Positions 12,306 to 23,315 of a stretch of 64,000 nt of DNA are shown here, piece by piece; position 1 is the stretch's first letter; the number at the start of each line of letters is the position of its first letter. The DNA is from Oscheius dolichura (lineage: Eukaryota; Nematoda; Chromadorea; Rhabditida; Rhabditidae). Location: NCBI GenBank assembly GCA_932521035.1, contig OW051495.1, positions 9,176,001-9,240,000 on the forward strand. Direction: 5' to 3'. A program made the translations under genes and the position numbers. Under the pieces are notes generated by a model. It saw only the letters and a program-made list of their open reading frames with translations. It was not told the DNA's origin and did not search any database.

Positions 12306-13668
12306 ATGATCGAGTGCCCCGAGTTTAACTATGACTATGAAACCAGCCACCTTGTTTATCAGTGGTTCCTGCACCTCGCCTCCATCATCAGTCTCATTGT
12401 GAACCCTTTAATCATCTACTGTATCGTCTTCCGCTCCCCAAGTCAAATGGCTACCTATCGCTGGTACCTTCTTCTCCATCAAATCGCCGCTTTTGTAGCA
12501 GATCTCTGGGTATATTTCCGCAGTTTTTCCCCTAACAAGTTCTCTTATTAAGGTCAACTTCTTCACTCAATCTGTCGTCCTCGTGCCATTTCCTGCTGGA
12601 TATGTTTACGGCTATGCGAAGCATTTCATGTCAGCTATAACTATCTATGCCTGGGATCAGTGTGTACTCGTATTCGAGCAGATTACTGTATTTCTCTTAT
12701 TCCTCTACCGGTATCAGGCTGTCCACAATGCTCGGACCCTTGCCTTCCGGTGGAAATGTTTTCTAGCGTTTTTAGTTCTGGTTCAAGCTGTGAATACATA
12801 TTTACCGCAGACTATCAAGGTAACGACAGAAGAAACATTTAGGCGCCTGGCTAAGGTAAGTTCAATCAAATTAAATGAGCCAGGCAGAGATACAGCGGCC
12901 TGGACCATGGGCAAAAAGCCCAATTTCGGGCGTAGGGGGGAATGTCGCCCGTTTGTGTCCATATCTCGGTCATTTCTTGGTCGATTTCAAAAATTCAAAG
13001 ACCTAGTTAGGGAGTACATAGAGACGATTCTAACGAGGCTAGTTACAGCTCAGACCGACTATCCCCTAAAGCAGGTGCACCCGGGCGTTTGCCCATGTGC
13101 CGGGGCTGACTCTCGTGCCCAAAGCGGTTACAGCTAGTCCTCTATGTTTCAGGAATATTCCTGTATAACCCCGCGTCTTCTACAGATCGACACAATCGTG
13201 GCCTTTGAAAAGATGGAGGGCCTACGCAAAAGCTTTGGGTTGGTCCTAATTGATGTTGTCATTTTCGTGGTCACCATGTCGTTCTTAACAATTGGTTCAT
13301 GGAAAGCCACGCGAACACAGAATATGTCCCCTGCTTTACGACAGATGCAACAAAAATTCCTTGTGCAGCTGTGCATTCAATCGTTCTTGCCCTTTTTTGT
13401 TGTCATCGTTCCCATTGCTCTCCTTATGGTCTGTATGATTTTTGATATTTTTGTATACTCGTGTAAGTTTGGAGAAAGAGAGGATAAAAATCATAACTTT
13501 TCAGGGTTGAGCGACGTTATTCTATGTTCCTTATCCCTCTTCAGTATCATCAGTGCGGTTACGCTGTTTATTCTGAATCCCAGCTATCATAACTGGCTGA
13601 CGAGGCATTCTACGAGGAAGAAGGCAAAACTACCATCTCCGTCTGTAAAAACAATAACTCCTTTGTGA
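12306..13668 (+). CDS. seven-transmembrane chemoreceptor, str superfamily (srh/sri-like), copy 2
   Basis: This is a tandem paralogue of the receptor at 10456 with the same four-exon plan: exon 1 from 12306 (MIECPEFNYDYE), exon 2 from about 12553 (VNFFTQSVVLVPFPAGYVYG), exon 3 from about 13153 (EYSCITPRLLQ), exon 4 from about 13506 ending NPSYHNWLTRH and a short basic tail. The PFPAGYVYGYAKHFMS segment after TM2 is the one most like sri receptors (PVPLFP.AGY..G). All splice phases agree and there are no frame breaks, so the gene looks functional. The second intron is again long, about 300 bp. The open frame running through its start (12856-13137) is read-through, not coding. Confidence 0.85.
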
Positions 13669-13886
13669 AGAATATATAAAAACTTGTACTATTAAATAAA
13701 TCTTCGACCACTCACACAGTATAATCAGCATACTCCGAGCATATTTTTTGACTGCCAGCTCATTCGTGTTTATGGGGTATATTCACCTGCTCCCCGCCCC
13801 CTTCGTCTGTTATTCATCATTTTTCACCTGTTTCTATCATACATTTTTCTGTTCCGCTCAGCTTTGACTCTTTTATCAGCGTCAAC

Positions 13887-15065
13887 ATGATCGAATGTCC
13901 CGAATTTGACTACGACTATCAAAAATCTCATGCTGTCTATTTGGCGTGCCTCCACGGCGCCTTCATAGCCAGCTTCATCGTCAATCCCCTGATTATGTAC
14001 TGTATCGTCTTCCGCTCTCCCCGCCACATGGCTACCTATCGTTGGTTCCTTCTTCTCCATCAAATTGCCGCCTTTGTAGCGGATCTCTGGGTATATTTTC
14101 CATATTTCTTAAAAAAATCTTAAATTCAGATCAGTTTTTTCTGCCAAGCAATATTTGTCATCCCATTTTCAATTGGTTACCTTCTCGGCTATGCTAAACA
14201 TTATATCACGTCAATTTCTGGCTACAGCTGGGGGCATTGCTTCATTGTATTTGAACAGATTACTGTCGTTCTTTTATTTTTCATCCGGTATCAAATAGTA
14301 CACCATGCCCAGACCATCCCCCTCAAGTGGAAATTTTTTCTATTCTTATTAGTTCTTGTTCAAATTGTGAATACATATTTACCGCTGAGTATCAAGGTGA
14401 CGACGGAAGAAACGTTTCAACAACTGGCTAAAGTAAGTTGGGGGAATTGGAAAAAAAAATGGCGCCCGTTCACGTCCGATTTTGAAATATTTTTTTTTGG
14501 TCTGAGTCAGGGTATCCGGCTAGCATTCATTATCTTGTTCATTTCCAGGAGTATTCGTGCATAACCCCCCGTCTTCGAAATATCGATGGAATTGACGCGT
14601 TTGACAAGACACAGGGCACATACAACAGCTTCGGCTTGGTCTTATTCTTCTCTCCTATTTTTTTGATTGTTGTATCCTTCCTAGTCGTCGGCTCGTGGCG
14701 AGCTACTCGTACTGAATCCATGTCTCCGAAATTACGACAGATGCAGCAACGATTCCTTATCCAGTTATGCATCCAATCCCTCGTACCGTTCTTCGTTGTC
14801 GTTGTTCCGTTTGTTCTGCTTATGAGTATTGTAGTCTTCGATATTTTCGGCTATTCATGTAAGTTTGCTGATTAAGAAGGCTAACAAATCGATTTTAGGG
14901 ATGAGTGATGTTGTCTTTGCTTCCGGGTCACTTTTCAGTATTATCAGTGCAGTTACTCTGTTTATTATGAACCCCAGCTATCATCGCTGGTTGACGAGGT
15001 GGTTTACAAAGAAACCGGCGATATTGCAAACCGTGTCGTCGCTGAAAACAATAGACCCAATATGA
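13887..15065 (+). CDS. seven-transmembrane chemoreceptor, str superfamily (srh/sri-like), copy 3
   Basis: This is the third tandem copy: exon 1 13887 to about 14090 (MIECPEFDYDYQ), exon 2 from about 14130 (ISFFCQAIFVIPFSIGY), exon 3 from about 14550 (EYSCITPRLRNID), exon 4 from about 14898 ending NPSYHRWLTRWFTKKP and a short tail. Intron phases match the other two copies. The first ten residues are nearly identical in the three genes while TM2-TM4 vary more, as expected of diverging ligand-binding receptors. The second intron is about 120 bp here. No lesion was seen. A surface role in chemosensation is inferred from the family; the ligand is unknown. Confidence 0.85.
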
Positions 15066-15608
15066 AGAGTTTTAGATAAAAGTGAAGTAAATTTGTTGTC
15101 AAAGGCACTGTAGCCGAGAATGCCACGGTGAAATACCTGGGAGCCATTTTTGGTAGGGAAGGCTGTGAACGTTCTTCACGTCGAAATTAGAAACGTCTTG
15201 CGCACCGAGACGGTCTTCTCTAGGCGACAAAGGACGGGGACCGGGTAGGCTCTCTCCGAGCCATCAGAACACCAAACGACGTCGTGTTACCGTTCGTTTA
15301 GTGAGAACGTTTTAAAAGGTCCTTTTGACCTTATCGAAAAGATACGGTAGCAGGGCCTATTTCCTCTCCGGCACTCCACAGTCTTCTCCATTCTCCCCCT
15401 TGAACCAGTCAAACCAGCTAACGGCGAAAAATATACCTGGAAAAAGAGTGGATATTGATAAGACGGCTGTAGAACTTCCTCCTACCCTTATCAGCTCAAA
15501 AATCAAGTCTTTCTAAACGGGGAAAAATCTCATTCTGCCGTTATTTGATTGCATTCGTTTCCCGCCATAACACGCTTATAAGAACTGCTTGAGAACCGGC
15601 AGAAGTTG
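15066..15608. other. intergenic region
   Basis: The spacer runs between the last chemoreceptor and the CUB-like gene. An open frame at 15325-15516 starts inside non-homologous sequence and shows no motif. I do not call a gene here. Confidence 0.3.
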
Positions 15609-18600
15609 ATGCTAAATGTCCACTACTTCCCACTTTTAATATTCTGTTTTATCTCTTCTACCGCCGATGATGAGCCTTGCCCCACATGTCAGCCATACGG
15701 TAAGTTTGGCTGACCTGGACCGGGTGGGCGTTTTTGGGCCCGAGTGTACTAATTCCTTTATGCTGATCCCTTTTTCCAGACTGCTTTCATAACAGACAAA
15801 TCTACGATATTGAGGATACCTTTTCCCTCAAATATTTCTATTTTTCAAAGGATTGCATATTTGTAGTAAGCCAGGATAATGTATTCTTTAGTATGTTCAC
15901 CCCATTTTCAGCTGAGGATTCCGGATTTTGCCTATTTTACATTAAACTATAGCATCCATAGTGAGATAGTGGATTTAAGCACTGTTGTCTCAGAAGTAGA
16001 TGAATTCTTCAAGTATACTGCATTTTTTTACCAGAAAATATCTCTTTTCAGTTTCCAATACCGGAATGTCGGGACGAATATTGTCCTGACGGCGCCAACC
16101 CTGGTGACGGACTGGATGAAGACGAGGCCCTTCTCGTATTTTGAGGAGTTTACTGTCAAGAGAAATGACCGTAAGATTTCGCTCTAGAAATTATATAGAG
16201 AAAGTATTTAGTTGATCTATTTAAAAAAGTGGAACGCATAATTATAGCCAATCAATCGGAACCACGCTATATTCAGATGAACGATCTCGTGCCGGGAGTG
16301 ACTTATATTTACGAGTCAGAGAATTGGGTAGGCGGCTTGGAAATTGGCTTCTCAATGGGATCGGGAAAAAGAATAAAAAGATGTCAAACACATAAGAGGC
16401 CTATTGTCCCGAAAAAGCGCGCAGGTTGCACACTTTTATCGAAAACGGGAAAGGAACCAGGAGCCGATAATATTTCCGACTTCGTCGCGAAAACCTGGGA
16501 AGTTTCGAACGTGGTCTCATTCCCCGGACTAAAATCTCTCGCCCCATCAACTCACAAGAAGCCTTTCCAAAGGAGGGTCTCTCGGGTACTCCTACTCCTA
16601 CTACGAAAAAGGGAACAAGTGTGGCCCTTATCGAGCCTGGACCATAGGCTCACTCTGGCATTCTTATGGAGATTAAACAACTGGAGAAAATTTCCTTTCA
16701 GATCCGAGTTTGGCGCCCGTCCTGTGAGACGAACCGTTACCACGAGATGCCTGAAAGCTATCGAATGTTCCTATTCAACGGAACGGATAAAAAGGCCAAG
16801 CCGATTGGAAAGTAAGTTGTAATTGGTTCTTATTCTGTAGGGACGAAAGGCAGACTCAGGAGGAGTGCCTCAGCGGCGTTTCAGGACTAGGACAGTCCGA
16901 GATCCATCCAAAACTCCTAGCTACTGCTCGAGAGACTACTCGAGTTGGGTCACAGCCATGTCTTTTTCAGTTTGGGTATTCGTTTCCGCGGCGATGACGA
17001 GTGTCGAATGGGGATGGCAGTGCCTGGACTAATTATCCTCGCTACCGAGCCACTGAACTACAGTAACCCGGAGATGGCCAAGCTACTGATTATGGATAAA
17101 TCAGGTAACCAACTACTGTAGAAAATAGAGTGACAGTCTAAAAATTACAGTAGTCGACAACTTCTACCCCATGTCTATATTTTTCTTCGACTGGAATTGG
17201 AATGTCGACGGTAAATACATGGTGTACTCGGGTGATGCCAACGACGAGCAGACGATCCCACGCTATTTGGTTATGACCAACTATCAAGAAGCTGTTAAAT
17301 ATGAATTCCTATTTCTTTTATTTGCCGATTGGGATAAAGCAAAGAAGCAAGTAAGTACACGCACTGCCTCCGGCGTCCGTATCCATTCAATTCCGAACGA
17401 GGGTCATGTATTTTGCTATATTTTGTAAGGAAAACGCTATCGTGGCTAGAACCATCGTTTGGAGACCAAACCGCCTTTTCTTGAAGAAAAACCCTTCTGT
17501 GCGGCATTTAGGCCCGTTTCAGCTCGTTTAGCGATCCTTGAAGCTAATAGGTGGTGGTCTCTCGAGTATTCGTATCAGGGCTGCGCAGGCACCTGATCTG
17601 AACCCAAAAAATCGAGGCAAACCGGAAACCGGCCCGAACTTCGGGTCAAGACAGCGTTGGGTTGAAATTCTCGGTTTCCGGTTGGCGTTTTAACCTTAGA
17701 CTTTGCCATGAACCTCGAAAAACGACCAGAATCGAATTCCTATCTGGAAAAGTACGATCCACACAGTCCCGGTGGGTGCAACTTCCAGTCTGATTGGTTG
17801 GCTGGTGACTTGGTAATCCTCTAAAGTTAAATCGGGTTCCAATGTCATCCACCCATCCAGACTTAAACAGAATAAATGCACCTTTTTCAAATGGTACCAT
17901 TCAAAGTTCCGTATCTTTTAGAAGATGCCTCTGATTGAAGTCTACACCGGCTGGCCCAGTGGAACAAAAATGAACACCTCCAATGTAATAGCAACTTATT
18001 CGTAAGTTTATTCCTCCCGTATATATGGCTCAAATAACAGAGAAGACAACCGCTTCACCCATCTGCCCCAGCGATTCCAAGGTGCCGTCTTTACTTTTGT
18101 CATTTGGCAGCCTACAATGATGAATGATTTGGGCCCCCTGTTTATCAGTCCCTTGATTAATGGCTCCTCTCTGATGAATACTTCATCCTATAATGAAGTC
18201 TCTATTTTGAACCCTATATTCACCTATGGAAAACGGGAACTGCGAGATTTGGAACCATTCTCTGGGAGGAAAGGTTTAATTCGAAGTGATTGGCTGGATG
18301 GATCGGCTGAAAAAAGACCAGGAACACTTGAACTTTATGGTAAGCCCCATTATTTCAAAATTAAAAGTATCGAGGATTTTAGAGAACATAAATTCAACAG
18401 TGTTCAACTTCACCTTTACATTTGAGCCGGGTTGTCAGCCAGATGCAATATTGGTCGTCACAACAGTTTCAGACAACTTCACTGACACGAATCACACGTC
18501 TGTACTTTTTCTCCCCTGTATTTTATCCTCATTTCAGGTTCTCTTGTAGCTATAACACGAGCCTAACAGTCAGATCGACGGCTCTTTCGGCAAAACTTTA

Positions 18601-19225
18601 TGGCGGTGCGATAGTCCGTTATTTTATTGTCGGTTCTTCGAGTCAGTTTAATTTGTCAATGTACAATGATATTTCAGATGCTTCCAACTACTGGGTACTT
18701 CTGTTTATTTTATTCCGATGGTATTAAAACTAATTATTCTGAGACGTTCTTCAAAGATGCCAGTAATTGATAAAGTGTTATCCTTGGTTTCCTGAGTACC
18801 CGGCAATTGCCTGTCCACTTGTTTTGACTCGCATTTGCTTGGAGGTGAGAAGCTAATTGTAGCCGTAATCCCAACTTATTTTTCAGACTTTTGCCCAAAA
18901 TTTCCCAAATTTCGCCTGCGCGCCACGGGACAGCAATGTGTCGACTACCAGGAGCTGTATAGGGCATTTGGAGCCTTCAATATGGAAGTGAGTATTTCTA
19001 AAAAATAGTATTCTAAACAAATTTAAGATGAGCAAAGAATGGAGCATGGATGGATTACGCTCCGGTTTGGTGGTATTTCCTAATGGCTATTTTTGTAAGA
19101 TCGTTTTTGGGCCGATCAAGCAAATGAAAATCGACTACGAAAAACCCAATGATCCTTATCTTTTAGTATTAATGATCATATGCAACGTTTTTCTATTCCA
19201 TGTCTCATTGTTCTATAATTTATAA
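15609..19225 (+). CDS. secreted or GPI-anchored protein with repeated CUB-like stretches
   Basis: This multi-exon gene starts at ATG 15609, with a clear signal peptide (MLNVHYFPLLIFCFISSTADD) followed by CPTC. Exons then read in compatible phase: YDCFHNRQIYDIEDTFSL, LRIPDFAYFTLNYS, NFQYRNVGTNIVL, LERIIIANQSEPRYIQ, IRVWRPSCETNRYHE, NLGIRFRGDDECRM, VVDNFYPMSIFFFDW, KMPLIEVYTGW and later segments. Several stretches follow the CUB pattern of a hydrophobic beta strand then V/EVY-G-type turns (YMVYSGDANDEQTIP, IEVYTGWPSGTKM), with paired cysteines and many N-glycosylation sites. The end has a hydrophobic tail (YLLVLMIICNVFLFHVSL) after a polar spacer, suggesting a GPI anchor or membrane tail. The exon chain between about 18700 and 18885 is uncertain, and an additional small exon is likely (for example the one ending ACPLVLTRICLE). 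Intergenic-looking inserts at 16345-16700 and 17365-17920 are probably long introns. Function is unknown; the CUB assignment is an inference. Confidence 0.6.
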
Positions 19226-19329
19226 ATTAATATGACAATCATTCTTTACATTATCACAGAAAAAGCACCGAAAAATAATTTCAGAAAAAAATCACCGTAC
19301 TGTATCGATTAAATGACGAATTGGGAGTG

Positions 19330-22300
19330 TTAACGTTGATATACAACAGCTAAGGGCTGTTGTAGAACTATTCCGGCGAGGAGCTGTACCAAATTAGAGA
19401 GAATAATTGCGGAATAAACAATATTTTTAGTTCTTTCATCATCTCTGATCGACTCGGCCGACTCTACAGCTTTATGAATATGATATCTGAATGAAAAATA
19501 TATGCTAAACAATTGAGAACCGACCTTATGCCACTTGATTTCCTTCCTGATGCTCCAATACGACTATTTCTTATAAACGAAGAAATAGGAGAAATACTTT
19601 CCTCTTTAAAAGACAAATCGTGGCACCTATAATCAAATAGTAAACAAACATTTCTAAATTCAAACCTTTGCCCTTCGCCAACTCGTTCTGCACGATCGGC
19701 CCGAGCTTGAAAAATCTTTAGCGCCCGTGCTATCCACATACCCAATCCGTCAATATTGGAAGTCAATTCATCAGTCTTTCTTTTTAGTTTTATCAAAATC
19801 TAGAAAATGGTAATGAAAAAAAAATGGGAAAAGAGCTTGCCTCCAAAAGATTTGGTTTGCCTTCGGCTTTTCGACTTTCAAAAAGGTACACAAGTAGAAG
19901 AGGAAGTGGATAAGCAGCAAGAGAACATAATAATGACGTGAAATTTAAATTATAAGTTAATGAATGTTCGTAGAATGTTTCTAATTGTAAAAGTACCGCA
20001 TCCAAAAATAATGAAGGTTCTAAATAATAATTTGAAGAAGTTAGGTTAAGCACACCTGTTGTAGGATCAATTGGCAAACCAAACATCATATTAGAGTCGA
20101 GAAATCCTGATGAAACTGTAGAATCTTTTCTTTCTTCTCGTTCTTCTATTTCTTTTGGTTCAAACTCTTCCCAATACTGTAGTCTTGAATTTATGTAATT
20201 AACGCATTCCTCCGTTGAACATTTTTCAGCGCTTTTTGTTAACGGCACTCGGTCCAGAAGTGATAGAAACGTATCCATATCCTAAAACTTTTTCACAAAA
20301 AAAGCGAAAATAAGTCAACCTCTATTTCTGCCCATCCTGAAAGTACAAATGATCTTGCCATGGCAGTATCTGAATCAGTTCCAGTATCACTTGCCTTTTT
20401 TGTTAATGAAGGTTTGGTAATCTGAAGTAATTGTGAAAAATTTATTTTAAAAATGACTCACTTGAACTTCAGGACTGCTGACATCGTCGCCTTCAGAAAG
20501 ATCATCAAATGCAGCTAACTGGAAATAATCAACAATAGAAGTCGACATACTAAACTACAGAAAGCATTATAAGAAAAAATGATGCCTACGAAACAGGTGG
20601 TAAAACAAAGTCGTCGTCTTCCTCAATAATAGGTTCATCATAATTATCAGAATATTTAGGAGCAGCATCACCACCAAGATCTACTAATTCCCCTAAACTT
20701 AGAAAATAAAATACAACATTTAATGAATAAAAATACCAAATGTAGATTCAGCTGTAAGATGACTTGCGCGAGATGCTGCATACCTGTTTAATCCTCGAGC
20801 GGAAGTCATAGAAGATCGACAAGACGACAATCGTGAAAGAGTCTAAAGTGAGCCGATATAAAATAAGACATAAGATTTCTACTGTTAAATTCAAATCATC
20901 GTCACTGTCAGTACGAAAAGCGGACGGCTTCGGCTTCACTCCATCATATCTAAATTGAATAAACTTCTTTTTCAAAAGAAATGCCTACCTCCATTTCCAA
21001 GAAGAGCATCCGCCCGCAAATTTATTGACAAGATCAGCTCCCTCTTCAATATAAGCTGAAAGCGTTTCTTGGGAGCACATCTAGAAAATATCGATATTTC
21101 TCAATAAAAATAAGCAAACTTCTTGCTCGTTTAACATGCACTCTGGAATACATTCTAAAAGCTTCTTCGCTAACGTTTGAGTATATGTGGTGTCATAAAT
21201 TTTAGCCATATGTTGCCTAGTAAATCGTAAAGGGAGGAGATTTCTTAAGATAAGCACTAAAAACGAAATTTATATGTGCAAGAAAGAAAACTTACTCAAC
21301 ATAACGTCTTCACAAATCAAATTAACAAGCGTATCAAGTATTTGTACTGAAGTCGAGGCTAACTAAAGAGAAATTATAAAAACAATATTATAAAGGCTTA
21401 CTCTATCGTGACCGTCGATCCGTTTTATAATCACGTCTAAAAGAGGATTTCCTCTGTCGTCCCGTTCAACGAGCAGCATTCTTATTACTGTTTGAATTAG
21501 AGAGGGCTCATGTAGTGCTGATAAGCATATCTGGAGATACATAGTACTAGCTGCTACGGCTTCTCCTTCTTCCTGTAATTTTTTATCCTGTAATTAGTGC
21601 CCACACAAACCTGTAACAGAGCTGGTTTGACTACTGATATTAAAAATCCTGAGTAAAAAAAACTGCAAATTTTATTGACTACTAATGGATGAGCCGCCTG
21701 AATAAATGGTATCATTAAAAATAATAGAAAATATTACTTGTACTACGGCGTTACAAAATACTAGCGATGAGTTGTAATTGTTTAGGGCATCAAGAGAATA
21801 TTCGGGTACAACTCCACTGCCTTCGGGGGCTAGAACACGTGGTAACTGTGAGAAACATCCTGAGAGACCTGTTGCTACTACAGGACAGAAAGCACTCTGA
21901 AATACATGGGCCTATAATATGTTTATGCAAACCCTTCCACCGCAATAACCGAAAGTAATAGACGTGACCATATGAACAATTATTACTGACAGACTTTGTG
22001 CTATTTAGAAAGTGAAACTTAGTTTAACCATTACCAGAGCCCCACACTTACCATTGCTTTGGTCAAATGGTCGTAGATTTCACACTAGAACAATTTTTAA
22101 ACATTATATTGGATTGACAACAAATACCAACATTCATAATTTTTACAATACGCTTACCTTTAGTGCAATAAATTCAGCAATAGCATCATGCTTCTGCGTA
22201 ACTGAGAGGATTAACAAAACTGCATCACGGGCTAATTGCCCAACATCATTCTAAACAAATACTGTAGAAAAAAAAACGACAAACCTGTTCGTATAGAAAT

Positions 22301-23175
22301 GGCACTAATAATGTAAATACAAAAAACTGTTCACTGTTATAGAAAAAATGTAAGAGAGTTCTATCCTGTGCTAATTTTCCACAAATCTGAATAACTAACT
22401 CAAAACAAATTATCGTCTTACTTGATTCAATAACAGTACGAAATGCTTATCATTAACAGAAGGCTCTCCATTAGAAGATGGACGAGGTCCTTCAATGCGT
22501 TTACACCTATAATTATTTTAAATTGTTATTAAATAAGTAAATACCAATTGAAAAGTCTGAGCAATGGATTTAGGATAGGCTTATGAACTAGAAGGCAATG
22601 ATTTTCGGTGTGGCTTTCACCAACAATAGTTTCGTAGATTCTAATAAGCCCTAACTGAAATTAAACTGCTTATAAAAATTCTAGAAGAAATACCTGACAT
22701 ATAGATCTAGTGCCATCAGAAATTTGAATGGCCCAATCTAGTACTCTTTCCATTATCTGTAAATATTTTGATACAATTAAAAAATATGTAATTACCCACC
22801 TGTTGAGTAAAATATTTGTCCAAAATGGGTCCGATAACAGGCTCTGGTTGTGAATTAACTTCCATCATAAGTAATTGATTCATCTGGGTCAGCTGTGCCA
22901 AAAGATGTGAGAGCTCTTCATATGGTACAATATGTTCTGGATCCATAGCCTTCGTTTCCAGTATACGTTCAACTGATTTCCAGCATTTTTCAAATGTTGC
23001 TTCCCATTGCGTTGGATCAGAGGCAAAAGAAGCATTCAGGCCGGCGCTTTGTACTAAATATTCAAAGCTTGTACAAAAATGAGTGGTTCGGACCAGAATT
23101 TCTTGGAGAGGACGATCGCGATGTAGAAGTGGGTGAACTCGTAGGTGTGTTTAGCCGGGCAAGAAAAGAAAACAT
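19330..23175 (-). CDS. FHIP/FAM160 homologue (FTS and Hook-interacting protein)
   Basis: This is the last gene of the minus-strand run, with many small exons and on the order of 900-1,000 residues. The start at 23175 (MFSFLARLNTPTSS) follows an acceptor TTTTTTTAG. Using a 44 bp intron it joins to VQSAGLNASFASDPTQWEATF and then DPEHIVPYEELSHLL. The mid-region carries the strongest family signature: GPILDKYFTQQ, LVHKPILNPLLRL, LARDAVLLILS, CPVLATGLSGC, LVFCNAVVQAAHPLV and CEDVML all align in order with vertebrate FHIP1 proteins. The C-terminal part has an acidic linker, then LLQLETFYEHSLTYNLNFTSLL, and ends VYSAIILSNLVQLLAGIVLQQP near 19332, again as in FHIP1B. The protein is expected to link the Hook-FTS adaptor complex on early endosomes to dynein. 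It starts 140 bp after the POP1 stop codon. From memory, C05D11.8 is the corresponding C. elegans gene (unverified). Confidence 0.85.
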
Positions 23176-23315
23176 AAATCTAAAAAAACATATAAAAACC
23201 AGCATTATAACCTTTAGATAATGGAGAGTTCTAACTCACGACTAGGATAAAATACAAATAAGAAATAACAAATTTATCAGCAATAACTACATAAACAACA
23301 AAAACAAAATAACAA

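Noticed and set aside
12583-13137. Long open frame through the second chemoreceptor's intron 2
   Set aside because: The first part is genuine exon 2, but after the GTAAGT donor the peptide has no similarity to sister receptors, and exon 3 resumes at 13153 in phase.
16229-16822. 197-codon frame in the CUB-like gene
   Set aside because: It joins two real exon segments by reading through an intron whose product is Lys/Arg-rich and unrelated; a GTAGGC donor and TTTCAG acceptor bracket it.
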